From positions 1-64,000 of the IMG/VR virus record IMGVR_UViG_3300030116_007024: a stretch of DNA of 64,000 nt, one strand, 5' to 3'. A model generated the notes under the pieces. That model was not told the DNA's origin and did not search any database. It saw only the letters and a list, made by a program, of their open reading frames with translations. The stretch comes from a virus. The translations under genes were made by a program, and so were the position numbers. How positions within the stretch are numbered: the first letter of the stretch is position 1; every line of letters begins with the position of its first letter. This document shows positions 9,762 to 18,629 of this stretch, one piece after another.

Positions 9762-10584
9762 AAATTGGCAAGAGCTATCATTTACTATAAAAGAACAACC
9801 TCGTTTTTATTCAGATCTTGATTTTGATTTTACAGTAGAAGATGATATAATGAATATTAACGTAAAAGCGAATCCTAGATGGGAAAATGTATTATCTGGT
9901 GATTTAAAAAATACATGGCAACCTTTGGAAATATTTGAAAATGCCGTTAGCTATGGGTATGTTCCTTCCTTTGGTCATGTTGGACGTATAATTAGGTTAG
10001 ATTCTAATATAGGTTGGATTAATATACCAAAAAATGCAAGCACTTCGATACGTAAAATAACAAACAGTTTTCGAAAAGAAAGAATAGAAACAAAAGTTGA
10101 ATGGCTTTTAAAATATAAAGATTATAAATTATTTGCAGTATTACGAGATCCAATAGATAGGTTAAAATCAGGATTCAAACAATATATTGTAGAAAATCAA
10201 TTTTTAATTCATGATATGAATCATTTTAAGAAAAATATTGATAAAATTTTCTCTTACCCGAGAGATCCCCATATGCTTCCAAATTTTGTTTTTTTTAATA
10301 AATTAAAATTAAATGATATACATTTTATAATTGGTTTAGATAATGTTGATGTTGAAGTAATCAGTTGGTTAAAAAAACAAAACTTAGAAGTAGACAAAAC
10401 AATGTTTGAAAAAGTATATGAAAATAAAGCAATAAATAACAATAGAAAATCTGATTTTAAACCAATTATTGATAATTATATTGATACATTAGATGACAGT
10501 AGCGTATTAGCAAAGTTAATAAAGAAAGATTACGAATTTTTAAATATTATTAGGGAAAAATATTATGATTGTAACTTATCCTAA
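9754..10584 (+). CDS. Sulfotransferase family protein (carbohydrate sulfotransferase-like)
   Basis: A 276-residue protein with clear sulfotransferase signatures. WINIPKNASTSIRK near residues 86-99 is the 5'-phosphosulfate-binding loop of the Sulfotransfer_2 type (P-K-x-A-S-T-S). FAVLRDPIDRLKSGFKQY near residues 127-144 is the 3'-phosphate-binding motif (R-D-P...R...S). It lies between two TEKIFKPI glycosyltransferase paralogues, which fits sulfation of a newly made sugar chain. It overlaps the upstream gene by 8 bases and the downstream gene by 20. No signal peptide or membrane anchor is visible, so it should act in the cytoplasm. Confidence 0.7.
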   Translation: MIKNWQELSFTIKEQPRFYSDLDFDFTVEDDIMNINVKANPRWENVLSGDLKNTWQPLEIFENAVSYGYVPSFGHVGRIIRLDSNIGWINIPKNASTSIRKITNSFRKERIETKVEWLLKYKDYKLFAVLRDPIDRLKSGFKQYIVENQFLIHDMNHFKKNIDKIFSYPRDPHMLPNFVFFNKLKLNDIHFIIGLDNVDVEVISWLKKQNLEVDKTMFEKVYENKAINNNRKSDFKPIIDNYIDTLDDSSVLAKLIKKDYEFLNIIREKYYDCNLS

Positions 10585-11908
10585 TTTTTTTAAAATTTAT
10601 ATAGATAAACAAGTAAGTGGTTCTACTTTAGATTTTTATAAAACAATACTGTTATCGTATAGTTATGCTAATCCCTTAGATAAAACTGTTCCTCAACCGG
10701 GTATGATTTTTAAAGATATTAATGATAAATTTTTAATATTTGATCTTCTTAATACTTCTGGACCTACAGATGTTACTCGAGATAAAAAAATTACCGAAAA
10801 TCCTTTTAAATTTTTTTATATTGATTTTTCTAGACTCATGACTTTTTTTCATTTTAAATCAGATGATACAATGGATCCCTTTTTAAAATGTATAAGATTT
10901 GAGGTAACAGATGAGGTAAAAACTATATTAAACAATAACACAGGAAAAATTTTATTAGATACCTCAACAGAGTGTATAAGAATGAAATATTTTAATTGGA
11001 AGTATTTTTTTAATCTTACTAAATTAAAACCTGAAAATTTTATTCTTATATCAGGTAATGCATCTAATCAAGTTAAAGCCAACACATTTGTTCCTGCAAT
11101 ATACAGAAATACTTGGGAACGGCGTACATTACATAATCATAGTTTGTATGATTTTGAAGTTGAAGTAAAAGTTGAACATATAATACATAGAAAACTTCCT
11201 AGATGGCATGCATTATGTTTAAATAGGGTAACTAAAATTCATAGAATTTATATATCTAAATTTATTAGTAAACATGAAAATTTAAAAAATAAAATAAATT
11301 ATAGTTTTGGTTTAATTAAACCAGGAGAACATGAACATATAAAAACCAAACCGCAAATTGATTCAAAAAAATGGGACGCATGGATCAAAAATATAAATTA
11401 TGAATGGTCTAATGTATTTTCTGAACCGTTCAACGAAATAGAAAAATGGATGGGGTGGCATCAAGAAAAATACCCAGAAGGTGATACCTTAGCTGATCAT
11501 TCAATTAATATGAACACTCAAATGTGTGCAGAAAATTATTATGATTCTGTTTTTAATATTGTTACTGAATCATTTATATCAGCTGACGACATTTTTTTAA
11601 CAGAGAAAATATTTAAACCTATAATATGGCACCAACCTTTTATAATTATAGGAAATCCAGGGTCTATTGAATTTTTAAGAACAGACGGATTTGATGTATT
11701 TGATGATATAATTGATCATTCATATGATAATATAATAGAAATACCAGAAAGATTTGAATATATTAAAAAAGAGATAATCCGTTTATGTGATATACCAATA
11801 AGTGACTGGGTTGAGATTCTTTATCGTATACTACCTAGACTTAGAAAAAATTACAGTTTGTTTAGAAGTGCTTCATCGAGACATAACATAAGAAATGAAA
11901 TGTTATGA
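10565..11908 (+). CDS. Putative glycosyltransferase, TEKIFKPI family, copy 3
   Basis: A 447-residue paralogue of the product of 5664-7301. Shared blocks are LCLNRVTKIHRIYISKF with a following INYSFGLI, IFLTEKIFKPIIWHQPFIII, and GFDVFDDIIDHSYD, ending with a WVEILYRILPRLRKNY segment. The N-terminal 150 residues differ. The start at 10565 has an AGGGA Shine-Dalgarno about 9 bases upstream, inside the preceding gene. It is inferred to be a GT-B type glycosyltransferase from the conserved donor-lobe-like motif; specificity is unknown. Confidence 0.6.
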   Translation: MIVTYPNFFKIYIDKQVSGSTLDFYKTILLSYSYANPLDKTVPQPGMIFKDINDKFLIFDLLNTSGPTDVTRDKKITENPFKFFYIDFSRLMTFFHFKSDDTMDPFLKCIRFEVTDEVKTILNNNTGKILLDTSTECIRMKYFNWKYFFNLTKLKPENFILISGNASNQVKANTFVPAIYRNTWERRTLHNHSLYDFEVEVKVEHIIHRKLPRWHALCLNRVTKIHRIYISKFISKHENLKNKINYSFGLIKPGEHEHIKTKPQIDSKKWDAWIKNINYEWSNVFSEPFNEIEKWMGWHQEKYPEGDTLADHSINMNTQMCAENYYDSVFNIVTESFISADDIFLTEKIFKPIIWHQPFIIIGNPGSIEFLRTDGFDVFDDIIDHSYDNIIEIPERFEYIKKEIIRLCDIPISDWVEILYRILPRLRKNYSLFRSASSRHNIRNEML

Positions 11909-11940
11909 ACCATAAATTTAATTTTATGAACCATAAATTT
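11903..11940 (+). repeat. 17-bp direct repeat over a start codon
   Basis: The sequence TTATGAACCATAAATTT occurs at 11903-11919 and again at 11924-11940. The two copies are separated by 4 bases and are in phase (21-base period). Each contains an ATG in the frame of the downstream SGNH-like gene, duplicating its first residues (MNHKF). It probably arose by a slippage or tandem duplication that created a second start. Confidence 0.85.
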
Positions 11941-12699
11941 TTGTATGTTGGTCCAAGTTGGGCTAGATTGAGCTATGACACTAAGTATGGAGATGAAAAG
12001 ACTTCAACTAATTTATTAAAATTATGGAAATTAACTAATAACGCTGTTGATTTATCAAAGAAAGGCGCTGGTCCAAAAGGTGTATTAAAATTATTACAAG
12101 TATATAACAAATGGCGAGGTAACGTCAACTGGAACAATAACAAAGAACAAAAGTTAAATTTACCTATTATATATGTAGCTTGTGAACCATTAAAAGATAT
12201 GGAGAAAGTAGAGAAAGTAGATAAAAAAAATAAACACAGAAAAAACTATAAGGTTGATCATAATTATGATTATATAGCACACGAAAAAGATATAATGAAA
12301 TTTAGAAAACAATTATTAAAATCAGTATATAAAAAATTAAATTTGCTTGGTGTTAGAATAGGAATAATAGGTGGTCATACTGATTGTGAAAATGAAGAAA
12401 ATATTTATGAAAATATAACAGTACTGGATAGAAGTTGGCAAAATTTTTTGGCTCGAGAAGCAGGTATATCTGAACGTAAATATAATTGGGGTGCAGAAGT
12501 ATTTCATAGGCATATACGTCATAGTAGTAATAATCCTATTGATCGTCAAACAGTAATTGATGTAGATAATCAATTTAAATTTTGGCGTGAATTAGAAGAT
12601 GCTAAATTAATGTGTTGGTGCCATCCAACAACATTAGCTAATAAACTTTATGCAGAATATACATATAATAAGGTAATAGATTTTATAAAAGAATATTAA
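11905..12699 (+). CDS. SGNH-hydrolase-like protein
   Basis: A 264-residue protein with an N-terminal strand ending in LYVGPSWARL, which matches block I of SGNH/GDSL hydrolases with Ser kept. Near the C-terminus, MCWCHPTTLANKLYAEY matches block V, where Asp-x-x-His supplies the catalytic His. It probably acts as an esterase or acetyltransferase-like enzyme on a glycan. The first 15 bases of the gene are repeated 21 bases downstream, so two in-frame start codons (11905 and 11926) each lie in a copy of the same sequence; the second would give the more typical N-terminus. It begins at an ATGA overlap. Confidence 0.5.
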   Translation: MNHKFNFMNHKFLYVGPSWARLSYDTKYGDEKTSTNLLKLWKLTNNAVDLSKKGAGPKGVLKLLQVYNKWRGNVNWNNNKEQKLNLPIIYVACEPLKDMEKVEKVDKKNKHRKNYKVDHNYDYIAHEKDIMKFRKQLLKSVYKKLNLLGVRIGIIGGHTDCENEENIYENITVLDRSWQNFLAREAGISERKYNWGAEVFHRHIRHSSNNPIDRQTVIDVDNQFKFWRELEDAKLMCWCHPTTLANKLYAEYTYNKVIDFIKEY

Positions 12700-12701
12700 A
12701 T

Positions 12702-13250
12702 ATGGCCGAACACCAAGGATTAGTAATAGTGGATGCGTGGGATTATGATGCGTATATTAAAAAGCGTAACGAAATACCGTATTCCCAAGAATGTGCTAAA
12801 GATGGTAGCGAATTTTCTATTTTTTTAAATAGAGTTTGTGAAAAAGAAAGAGCAAATGGCACGACAATAATTTTTGATATTGGATTTAATAAACTAATAG
12901 ATAAAATTACTGTTGACGAAAAAACAGATTTAATATTACCATACATGTATGAAAATAATTATATGAATATAATAAAAGAACGTAAAATAAACGAACTATA
13001 TTTTTGTGGATTTCATTTTGGATTATGTATACATGATAAAATTGCTAACGTAAGTGAATCGACTGATTATAACGGTAAATTAGGCATTATTATAAATTTA
13101 AGTATGTTATTACCAGTAGATACATTTAAAAACAAGTTTGAGCGTTTTCATAAACCTAATAAACCTAGATATAAACCAAATCATGCATGGGATTATTATT
13201 TATGGACACCAAAATGTGAATTTGAAAAAATAGATATAAGTTTTCCATGA
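12702..13250 (+). CDS. Isochorismatase-fold (cysteine hydrolase-like) protein, paralogue
   Basis: A 182-residue protein. GLVIVDAWDYD (Asp11) and INELYFCGFHFGLCIHD (Cys109) match the Asp and Cys positions of the isochorismatase superfamily and align with the product of 7285-7782. A following IINLSMLLPVD segment corresponds to the strand after the nucleophile. The catalytic Lys is not clearly identifiable. Two spacer bases separate it from the upstream stop. Its occurrence twice within 6 kb, each time next to glycan-type genes, suggests two related hydrolytic or non-catalytic binding roles. Function unproven. Confidence 0.5.
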   Translation: MAEHQGLVIVDAWDYDAYIKKRNEIPYSQECAKDGSEFSIFLNRVCEKERANGTTIIFDIGFNKLIDKITVDEKTDLILPYMYENNYMNIIKERKINELYFCGFHFGLCIHDKIANVSESTDYNGKLGIIINLSMLLPVDTFKNKFERFHKPNKPRYKPNHAWDYYLWTPKCEFEKIDISFP

Positions 13251-14299
13251 CAATATTAAATAAATGGGTTTGTACTAAACCTTGGAATTTTTTAGATGTA
13301 AATCATTATGGTTCTTATATGTGTTGTCCGAGTTGGTTACCTGAAGATATAACTAATCATAATACGCCAGAAGAAGTATCTATTACAAAAGGATGGTTTA
13401 GCGAAAAGGCAGACAGAATTAGAAAAAGTATGTTAGATGGAAGTTTTAGGTACTGCAATCATAAAATTTGTCCTGAATTAAGTGAAGTATTAGCAGGTAG
13501 AGAAACTGAAACTGAATTTTTTAAACTTAAAAAAAATTTTAAACCACCAAAAAAACCAACTGTAGAATTTATATGTTTTGGTCAAGATAGAAGTTGTAAT
13601 ATAAAATGTCCAAGTTGTCGATCAAATGTAATACCTAATGATCGTTTAAATAGTCTGGAACATATAAAAAAACAACAAATACAAGACGAAATTGAAAATA
13701 ATTTTAGTAATAGTATTAAGCGTATCTTATTAACAGGATCAGGTGATCCTATATACAGTAAAATTTATAGAGACTTTTTAATAAACTTCGATAAGACAAA
13801 GTATCCGCAATTAGAAGAAATTCAGATAGTAACAAATGGTATTTTGTTAAATAAAAAAATGTGGAATAGTTTTAATTGTAAAGAGTTCATTAAAATTTTA
13901 GAAATTAGTTTTGATGCTGGTACTAAAAATACATACGAAAATGTTACTCGTTTAGGAGGTAATTGGGATAAGCTCATATCTAATGTAAAGTTTTTAGCAA
14001 TGTTGGCAGATATGAAAAGACATTTTATTTTTAGTTTTGTTGTAAGTGAATATAATTTCAAAGAAATGGTAGCATTAGTAAATCTTATTGATGATATAAC
14101 TAATGGTATGATAGGATCTAAAACTATTCGTTTTTCACAACATGTATATTGGAATACAGGCGCATTAAGTCAAGATGAAGTTAAAAAAATAAGTATTTTT
14201 GATCCTAAACATTTACATCATGACAAATTTTTAAAAGAATTAAAAACTATTAATAAACACCCAAATGTATCGCATAACTTTCATCATTTAATACAATGA
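13247..14299 (+). CDS. Radical SAM protein with N-terminal twitch-like domain
   Basis: A 350-residue protein. The N-terminal auxiliary-cluster-like domain has WVCTKPWNF (Cys9), YMCCPSW (Cys26, Cys27) and CNHKIC (Cys70, Cys75). The radical SAM motif is CNIKCPSC (Cys117, 121, 124), and LLTGSGDP replaces GGE. The spacing of the second Cys pair (CxxxxC instead of CxxC) differs from the other family members in this window. It begins at an ATGA overlap with the isochorismatase-like gene. Substrate unknown. Confidence 0.8.
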   Translation: MTILNKWVCTKPWNFLDVNHYGSYMCCPSWLPEDITNHNTPEEVSITKGWFSEKADRIRKSMLDGSFRYCNHKICPELSEVLAGRETETEFFKLKKNFKPPKKPTVEFICFGQDRSCNIKCPSCRSNVIPNDRLNSLEHIKKQQIQDEIENNFSNSIKRILLTGSGDPIYSKIYRDFLINFDKTKYPQLEEIQIVTNGILLNKKMWNSFNCKEFIKILEISFDAGTKNTYENVTRLGGNWDKLISNVKFLAMLADMKRHFIFSFVVSEYNFKEMVALVNLIDDITNGMIGSKTIRFSQHVYWNTGALSQDEVKKISIFDPKHLHHDKFLKELKTINKHPNVSHNFHHLIQ

Positions 14300-15018
14300 A
14301 AAATATATTTTTATATGCTAATGGATGTAGTTTTACCTGGGGCGGTGAATTATATAAATCATTATTTGACAAAAATGATAATTTATTGGATTGTTATAAT
14401 CCATCACCAATTAACAAAGAACGATTACAAGTTACTTGGCCAGGCATTTTATCAAAAAAATTAGGAGGAAGTTTTATAAATGATGCAATGGGATGTGGTA
14501 GTAATGAACGTATACTTAGAACAACAACAAACTTTTTTTTAAAGAATAAACCAGATAATCCTCTTGCAATTATTCAATTTACGAGTCCTATTCGAGGGGA
14601 ATATTATGATGAAGATTTAGAAAAATGGTATCCGTGGAAGGATAAATATCTCGTACTACCGAATAAACTTAAAAATAAACATGATAAATTATATAAGTGT
14701 CTAGAAGAATATATGGTTCTTATTAAATATTCAAAACAATATTATGTTTTCTATCAACAAATGTTAGCTCTACATAATTTTTTTGAATCTAATAATATAC
14801 CTTATATTTTTATGACCATAGGTATTTTTGGTAACATAATAACTGGGGTTAAAAAAATATGTGAAAAGGAAAAATTACCCATGGATATTTTTAATTTTAT
14901 TAAAAAACCAAACGGAAATATTAGATTGGACAATGAGTATGTCTTTGCCTCACACCATCCTAATAGAAAAGGACATACTAAAATTGCAGATATTTTATAT
15001 AATGAAATACAACTTTAA
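14296..15018 (+). CDS. SGNH/GDSL-type hydrolase
   Basis: A 240-residue protein. YANGCSFTWGGEL near residues 7-19 is block I with the nucleophilic Ser, DAMGCGSNERILR provides the Gly and Asn of blocks II and III, and ASHHPNRKGHTKIADIL near the C-terminus is block V with the catalytic His. This is the best-preserved SGNH protein in the window. It probably removes or transfers an O-acyl group on a sugar or nucleotide sugar. It lies immediately upstream of a nucleotide-sugar dehydrogenase, with an ATGA start overlap to the radical SAM gene. The cytoplasmic location is inferred from the absence of a signal peptide. Confidence 0.75.
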   Translation: MKNIFLYANGCSFTWGGELYKSLFDKNDNLLDCYNPSPINKERLQVTWPGILSKKLGGSFINDAMGCGSNERILRTTTNFFLKNKPDNPLAIIQFTSPIRGEYYDEDLEKWYPWKDKYLVLPNKLKNKHDKLYKCLEEYMVLIKYSKQYYVFYQQMLALHNFFESNNIPYIFMTIGIFGNIITGVKKICEKEKLPMDIFNFIKKPNGNIRLDNEYVFASHHPNRKGHTKIADILYNEIQL

Positions 15019-15029
15019 AAGGATAATTT

Positions 15030-16235
15030 ATGAAAATAGGATTTATTGGTTTAGGAAAACTAGGATTAGAATGTGCAGAAGCAATAGTAGATAAAGGTAT
15101 ACCTGTTACTGGATATGATATTAAAGAAAGGACAAGTAATAAAGTATCTATTGTGTCTGACATAAAAGATGCAGTAACGGGAATGGACTTTATTTTTATT
15201 GCAGTAGAAACACCGCACAATGCAAAATATGACGGTAGCATTCCTTCATCTCATTTATCAAATAAAGATTTTGATTATTCGCATGTTAAAGATGTTCTTG
15301 GACGAATTAATAATATAGTAACAAAAGATCAAGCTATTGTATTAATTAGTACTGTATTACCTGGAACATGTAGAGAACAATTTATACCTATGCTAGGATT
15401 AGGAACAAATTTTATATATAATCCATATTTAATTGCAATGGGAACTACTACATGGGATATGTTAAATCCGGAAATGATTATTATTGGTAATGCCACAGGT
15501 AAACAAGACGATGTTACAGCCAAATTAGTAGATTTTTATAATATGATATTAGAAAAAAATAATACTAGATTTGAAATAGGAACATGGGACGAAGGTGAAT
15601 GTATTAAAATCTTTTATAATACATTTATATCTGCCAAGCTAAGTCTTGTAAATATGATCCAAGATGTTGCTGAATGCAATGGTAATATAAATTGCGATGT
15701 TGTTGCAAATGCTATTACTAATAGTACTCAACGTATTATTAGTCCTATGTATATGAAACCAGGTATGGGCGATGGAGGCCCATGTCATCCTAGAGATAAT
15801 ATTGCATTAAGATATCTAGCAGAAAAGTTAGATCTAGGATATGATTTATTTGATGCCATAATGACCGCTAGGGAGGTACAAGCAAAAAAATTGGCAGAAA
15901 AATTAATTAGTTATGATTTGCCTGTTGTTATTTTAGGCAAATCATTTAAACCAAATACAGAATTTACAGATGGCAGTTATGGAATGTTAGTAGGACATTA
16001 TGTAAAAGAGCTTGCTCCTCATTTAGATTTATATTATGACAAAAATCCAAACGATACGTTCGAACCTATTACTGAAGAAATACATGATGTACCTTGTACA
16101 TATCTATTAGGCCATCGAGGTAAATATTATGATTTTAATTTTAATCGTAATAGTATTATAGTAGATCCTTGGAGAGAGTTTGAAACAGACAATACAAACA
16201 TCAAAGAAATAGTTCATTATGGAAACACTAGATAA
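15030..16235 (+). CDS. Nucleotide-sugar dehydrogenase (UDP-glucose/GDP-mannose dehydrogenase family)
   Basis: A 401-residue protein. GFIGLGKLG (residues 4-12) is the GxGxxG NAD-binding loop, with Asp30 at the end of the second strand suiting NAD. PGMGDGGPCHPRDN carries the catalytic Cys252 of this family. The C-terminal domain retains ILGKSFKPNTEFTDGS, the substrate-binding segment. The enzyme oxidises the C6 hydroxyl of an NDP-hexose to a uronic acid in two steps. The nearest equivalents are UDP-glucose and UDP-N-acetyl-sugar dehydrogenases, but the exact substrate cannot be read from motifs. An AAAGGA ribosome site precedes it, at the head of the activated-sugar cassette. Confidence 0.85.
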   Translation: MKIGFIGLGKLGLECAEAIVDKGIPVTGYDIKERTSNKVSIVSDIKDAVTGMDFIFIAVETPHNAKYDGSIPSSHLSNKDFDYSHVKDVLGRINNIVTKDQAIVLISTVLPGTCREQFIPMLGLGTNFIYNPYLIAMGTTTWDMLNPEMIIIGNATGKQDDVTAKLVDFYNMILEKNNTRFEIGTWDEGECIKIFYNTFISAKLSLVNMIQDVAECNGNINCDVVANAITNSTQRIISPMYMKPGMGDGGPCHPRDNIALRYLAEKLDLGYDLFDAIMTAREVQAKKLAEKLISYDLPVVILGKSFKPNTEFTDGSYGMLVGHYVKELAPHLDLYYDKNPNDTFEPITEEIHDVPCTYLLGHRGKYYDFNFNRNSIIVDPWREFETDNTNIKEIVHYGNTR

Positions 16236-16237
16236 TA

Positions 16238-16852
16238 ATGGCGAGAATTACACTAAGTTACATATGTGCGGTAGAATGGACATATCCAACAGTAAATGAA
16301 TTAAGAGACAAGTATGACATTGGTATTCACATAGATTTAATGGATGGGCATTTTGTACCAAGACTTGGAGTACAACCAGAATTAATTGATCTTTTAAAAA
16401 ACGAATGCAATGTTCCTGTTGATGTACATTGTATGCTCACTGCTAATAACCACGCCTGGAAAGATGTGTTAAATAGCAAAGCAGACGTAATTTATGCACA
16501 CTACGAAGCATTTCATAGTAAAGAACACACACTAAAATTTTTAAAACAAGATAGCAGATTACAATTAGCATTTAAACCGCAATGGACTATCCAACAAATA
16601 AATGAAATTTGCGAGGAAATGGGCGTCAATGATTATTTGCTAATGGCATACAATCCAGGTATAACAAAACAGAATTCGTTTTACGATTTAAAAAAGATAA
16701 TGAATACACAACGTTATGTAACAGTAGACGGCGGTATTGATTTTGATACAGTCGAGCAGTTTCTGGGCCACAATAAAGTTAGCCTAGTAGCAGGTAGTAA
16801 ATTATTATTCAATTCAAAATATAAACAAAACATAGAAAGATTATTATGTTAA
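16238..16852 (+). CDS. Ribulose-phosphate 3-epimerase-like TIM-barrel protein
   Basis: A 204-residue protein close to the usual epimerase length. HIDLMDGHFVP (residues 31-41) is the family signature with metal-binding His31/Asp33 and catalytic Asp36-type residues. VDVHCML supplies the second metal-binding His (64) and VTVDGGID the second catalytic Asp. Classic epimerases interconvert ribulose-5-phosphate and xylulose-5-phosphate. The context (SIS isomerase, HAD phosphatase, kinase-nucleotidyltransferase) suggests it epimerises a keto-sugar phosphate destined for an activated sugar. Two bases separate it from the dehydrogenase stop. Confidence 0.8.
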   Translation: MARITLSYICAVEWTYPTVNELRDKYDIGIHIDLMDGHFVPRLGVQPELIDLLKNECNVPVDVHCMLTANNHAWKDVLNSKADVIYAHYEAFHSKEHTLKFLKQDSRLQLAFKPQWTIQQINEICEEMGVNDYLLMAYNPGITKQNSFYDLKKIMNTQRYVTVDGGIDFDTVEQFLGHNKVSLVAGSKLLFNSKYKQNIERLLC

Positions 16853-17211
16853 ATGGAACAGATTTAATTAGTGTAGCAAAACAATATTTTGATGCATGGA
16901 ATAACCAAAATATAAATCATTTGTCATTTCTATTTGATAAAGATGTTGTATTACAAGATTGGGATATAACTGCAACAGGCAAAGAAGATGTAGTAAAAGC
17001 CAATCAAAATATTTTCAATAGTGTTAACAACATTTCAGCAGAAGTACAAGACATAGGCTATAACGATAATAAAGTTTATGCAGAATTACTTATAAAAGTA
17101 TTATCATTAGATGCAGTTGATCCATCAGATGAAGATACAATAAAAGTATTAGACGTTATAACAATTAACGACAATTTAAATATAACTAAAATCAGTGCAT
17201 ATAAACAATGA
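16846..17211 (+). CDS. NTF2-like / SnoaL-like small alpha+beta barrel protein
   Basis: A 121-residue protein with the typical NTF2-like opening: a helix SVAKQYFDAWNNQNINHL, then a strand FLFDKDVVLQDW, a helix KEDVVKANQNIF and alternating strands. This cone-shaped fold serves as small isomerases, dehydratases or binding proteins. No catalytic residues can be assigned. It overlaps the epimerase-like gene by 7 bases and the following fusion gene by 4, so it is a core member of the cassette, perhaps acting on the same sugar intermediate. Confidence 0.6.
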   Translation: MLNGTDLISVAKQYFDAWNNQNINHLSFLFDKDVVLQDWDITATGKEDVVKANQNIFNSVNNISAEVQDIGYNDNKVYAELLIKVLSLDAVDPSDEDTIKVLDVITINDNLNITKISAYKQ

Positions 17212-18629
17212 ATTTATTGATTCCTTGTTCAGGTCCAGGTACACGTTCAAACAGTTACGCAAAATTTCATAAAGCATTAATACGAATAGGTAATAAAGCA
17301 GTATTATCGCACATTATAGATTCGTATGATGATATAGATACAGTTTATATTTTATTAGGTTCGCAAGCAGAGTATATAAAGCAATACATTGAACATTGCA
17401 ATTATACTAATGTTGAATTTATAGAAATTGAAAACTGGAATGATTCGCAATTTACAAGTCTTAAACAAATACCTAAGCATGTATTTGAACAACCATTCTA
17501 TTACAATGCATGTGATAACTGGACTCCAAACGTACCTATTGTAACTAAGAATACTATTTTTAATTATAATTCAGAGAATAAAGATTTATACGATAGTGTA
17601 GATGAAAAAAGTTTTTATGCAGGTATAAGTTACGTTAAAGATGCTAAATTATTTTACAACATTTTACATCATTCAAAAGAAACACGTAATGATTTAAACA
17701 TATATCATGAGTTTGATAGTTTAGAAGTAGCCATGTTAAACGAATGGTATGATGTTGGTAATATGGAAGCCTATATGGCATCAACTGCATTCTTTACAAG
17801 CAATTATAATATATTAGATAAAACTAATCAAGAAATTTATTACGTTAATAATAGAGTTATAAAACTGTTTAAAAATACTATAGAAGACTTGCAACAAGCA
17901 TTAAAATATAACCATTGTTTTCCGCATCCAAGCCCTATATACGAAACTCCTAATGGCATTAGTTATGATTTTGTAGAAGGTAATGTTAACTTAGATGCAG
18001 ACTATAATTATTTGTTAGAAAATTTATGTAAGTTATGGGACTTTACTTTAGCAAATAACAAACCTATTGTTAATAAAGCAATATGGCAAGATAAAACATG
18101 GGAACGTTTTGAAATGTTTTGCGACAAATATCCAGAGTCTGCTGAACCGGTAATTGTAAATGGAAACCAATTAGATCCATTTAGAATATTAGAAAAAATA
18201 GATTGGAGTATTTTAAACAATGGCATTGAAGGTGCATGTCATGGCGATTTAGTATTAGATAATATTATTGTTAATCATGAAAAAATAAATTATATAGATC
18301 ATCGCGAAGGTAATGTTGGTGATGTTTTTTATGATATATGTAAGTTTTATCACAGTTTACATCTGCATAATGTAAACTTACAACGAGCTAATTATTTTAA
18401 TATTATAAATGGCGATGTATATATGCCTACTGTACATCTACCTTTAACTGAAGTAGATTTAGAACGTATAAATAGATTTAAACAAACAACCTTATATCAA
18501 ACACACAAAGCAAAAATAGAATTAGGAGTCGCTTGTATATGGTTAAGTATGGCTCCATTAAATGTTAATAATGACTTAAATAAATTTTTATTTTTGTTTG
18601 CACTAGATCATTTAAACAGACATGTCTAA
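17208..18629 (+). CDS. Nucleotidyltransferase fused to an APH/choline-kinase-fold kinase
   Basis: A 473-residue two-domain protein. The N-terminal ~200 residues are an NTP-transferase domain: LIPCSGPGTR is the glycine-rich nucleotide loop followed by a conserved Lys (KFHKALIRIG), and ACDNWTPN is an acidic metal motif. The C-terminal ~230 residues are an aminoglycoside-phosphotransferase-like kinase: HGDLVLDNII near residue 345 is the catalytic loop (H-G-D...N) and YIDHREGNVGDVFYD the metal-binding D motif. The fusion would phosphorylate a sugar or alcohol and then transfer a nucleotide to it. With the following SIS and HAD proteins this recalls activated-heptose pathways. Substrate inferred only. 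Confidence 0.8.
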   Translation: MNLLIPCSGPGTRSNSYAKFHKALIRIGNKAVLSHIIDSYDDIDTVYILLGSQAEYIKQYIEHCNYTNVEFIEIENWNDSQFTSLKQIPKHVFEQPFYYNACDNWTPNVPIVTKNTIFNYNSENKDLYDSVDEKSFYAGISYVKDAKLFYNILHHSKETRNDLNIYHEFDSLEVAMLNEWYDVGNMEAYMASTAFFTSNYNILDKTNQEIYYVNNRVIKLFKNTIEDLQQALKYNHCFPHPSPIYETPNGISYDFVEGNVNLDADYNYLLENLCKLWDFTLANNKPIVNKAIWQDKTWERFEMFCDKYPESAEPVIVNGNQLDPFRILEKIDWSILNNGIEGACHGDLVLDNIIVNHEKINYIDHREGNVGDVFYDICKFYHSLHLHNVNLQRANYFNIINGDVYMPTVHLPLTEVDLERINRFKQTTLYQTHKAKIELGVACIWLSMAPLNVNNDLNKFLFLFALDHLNRHV

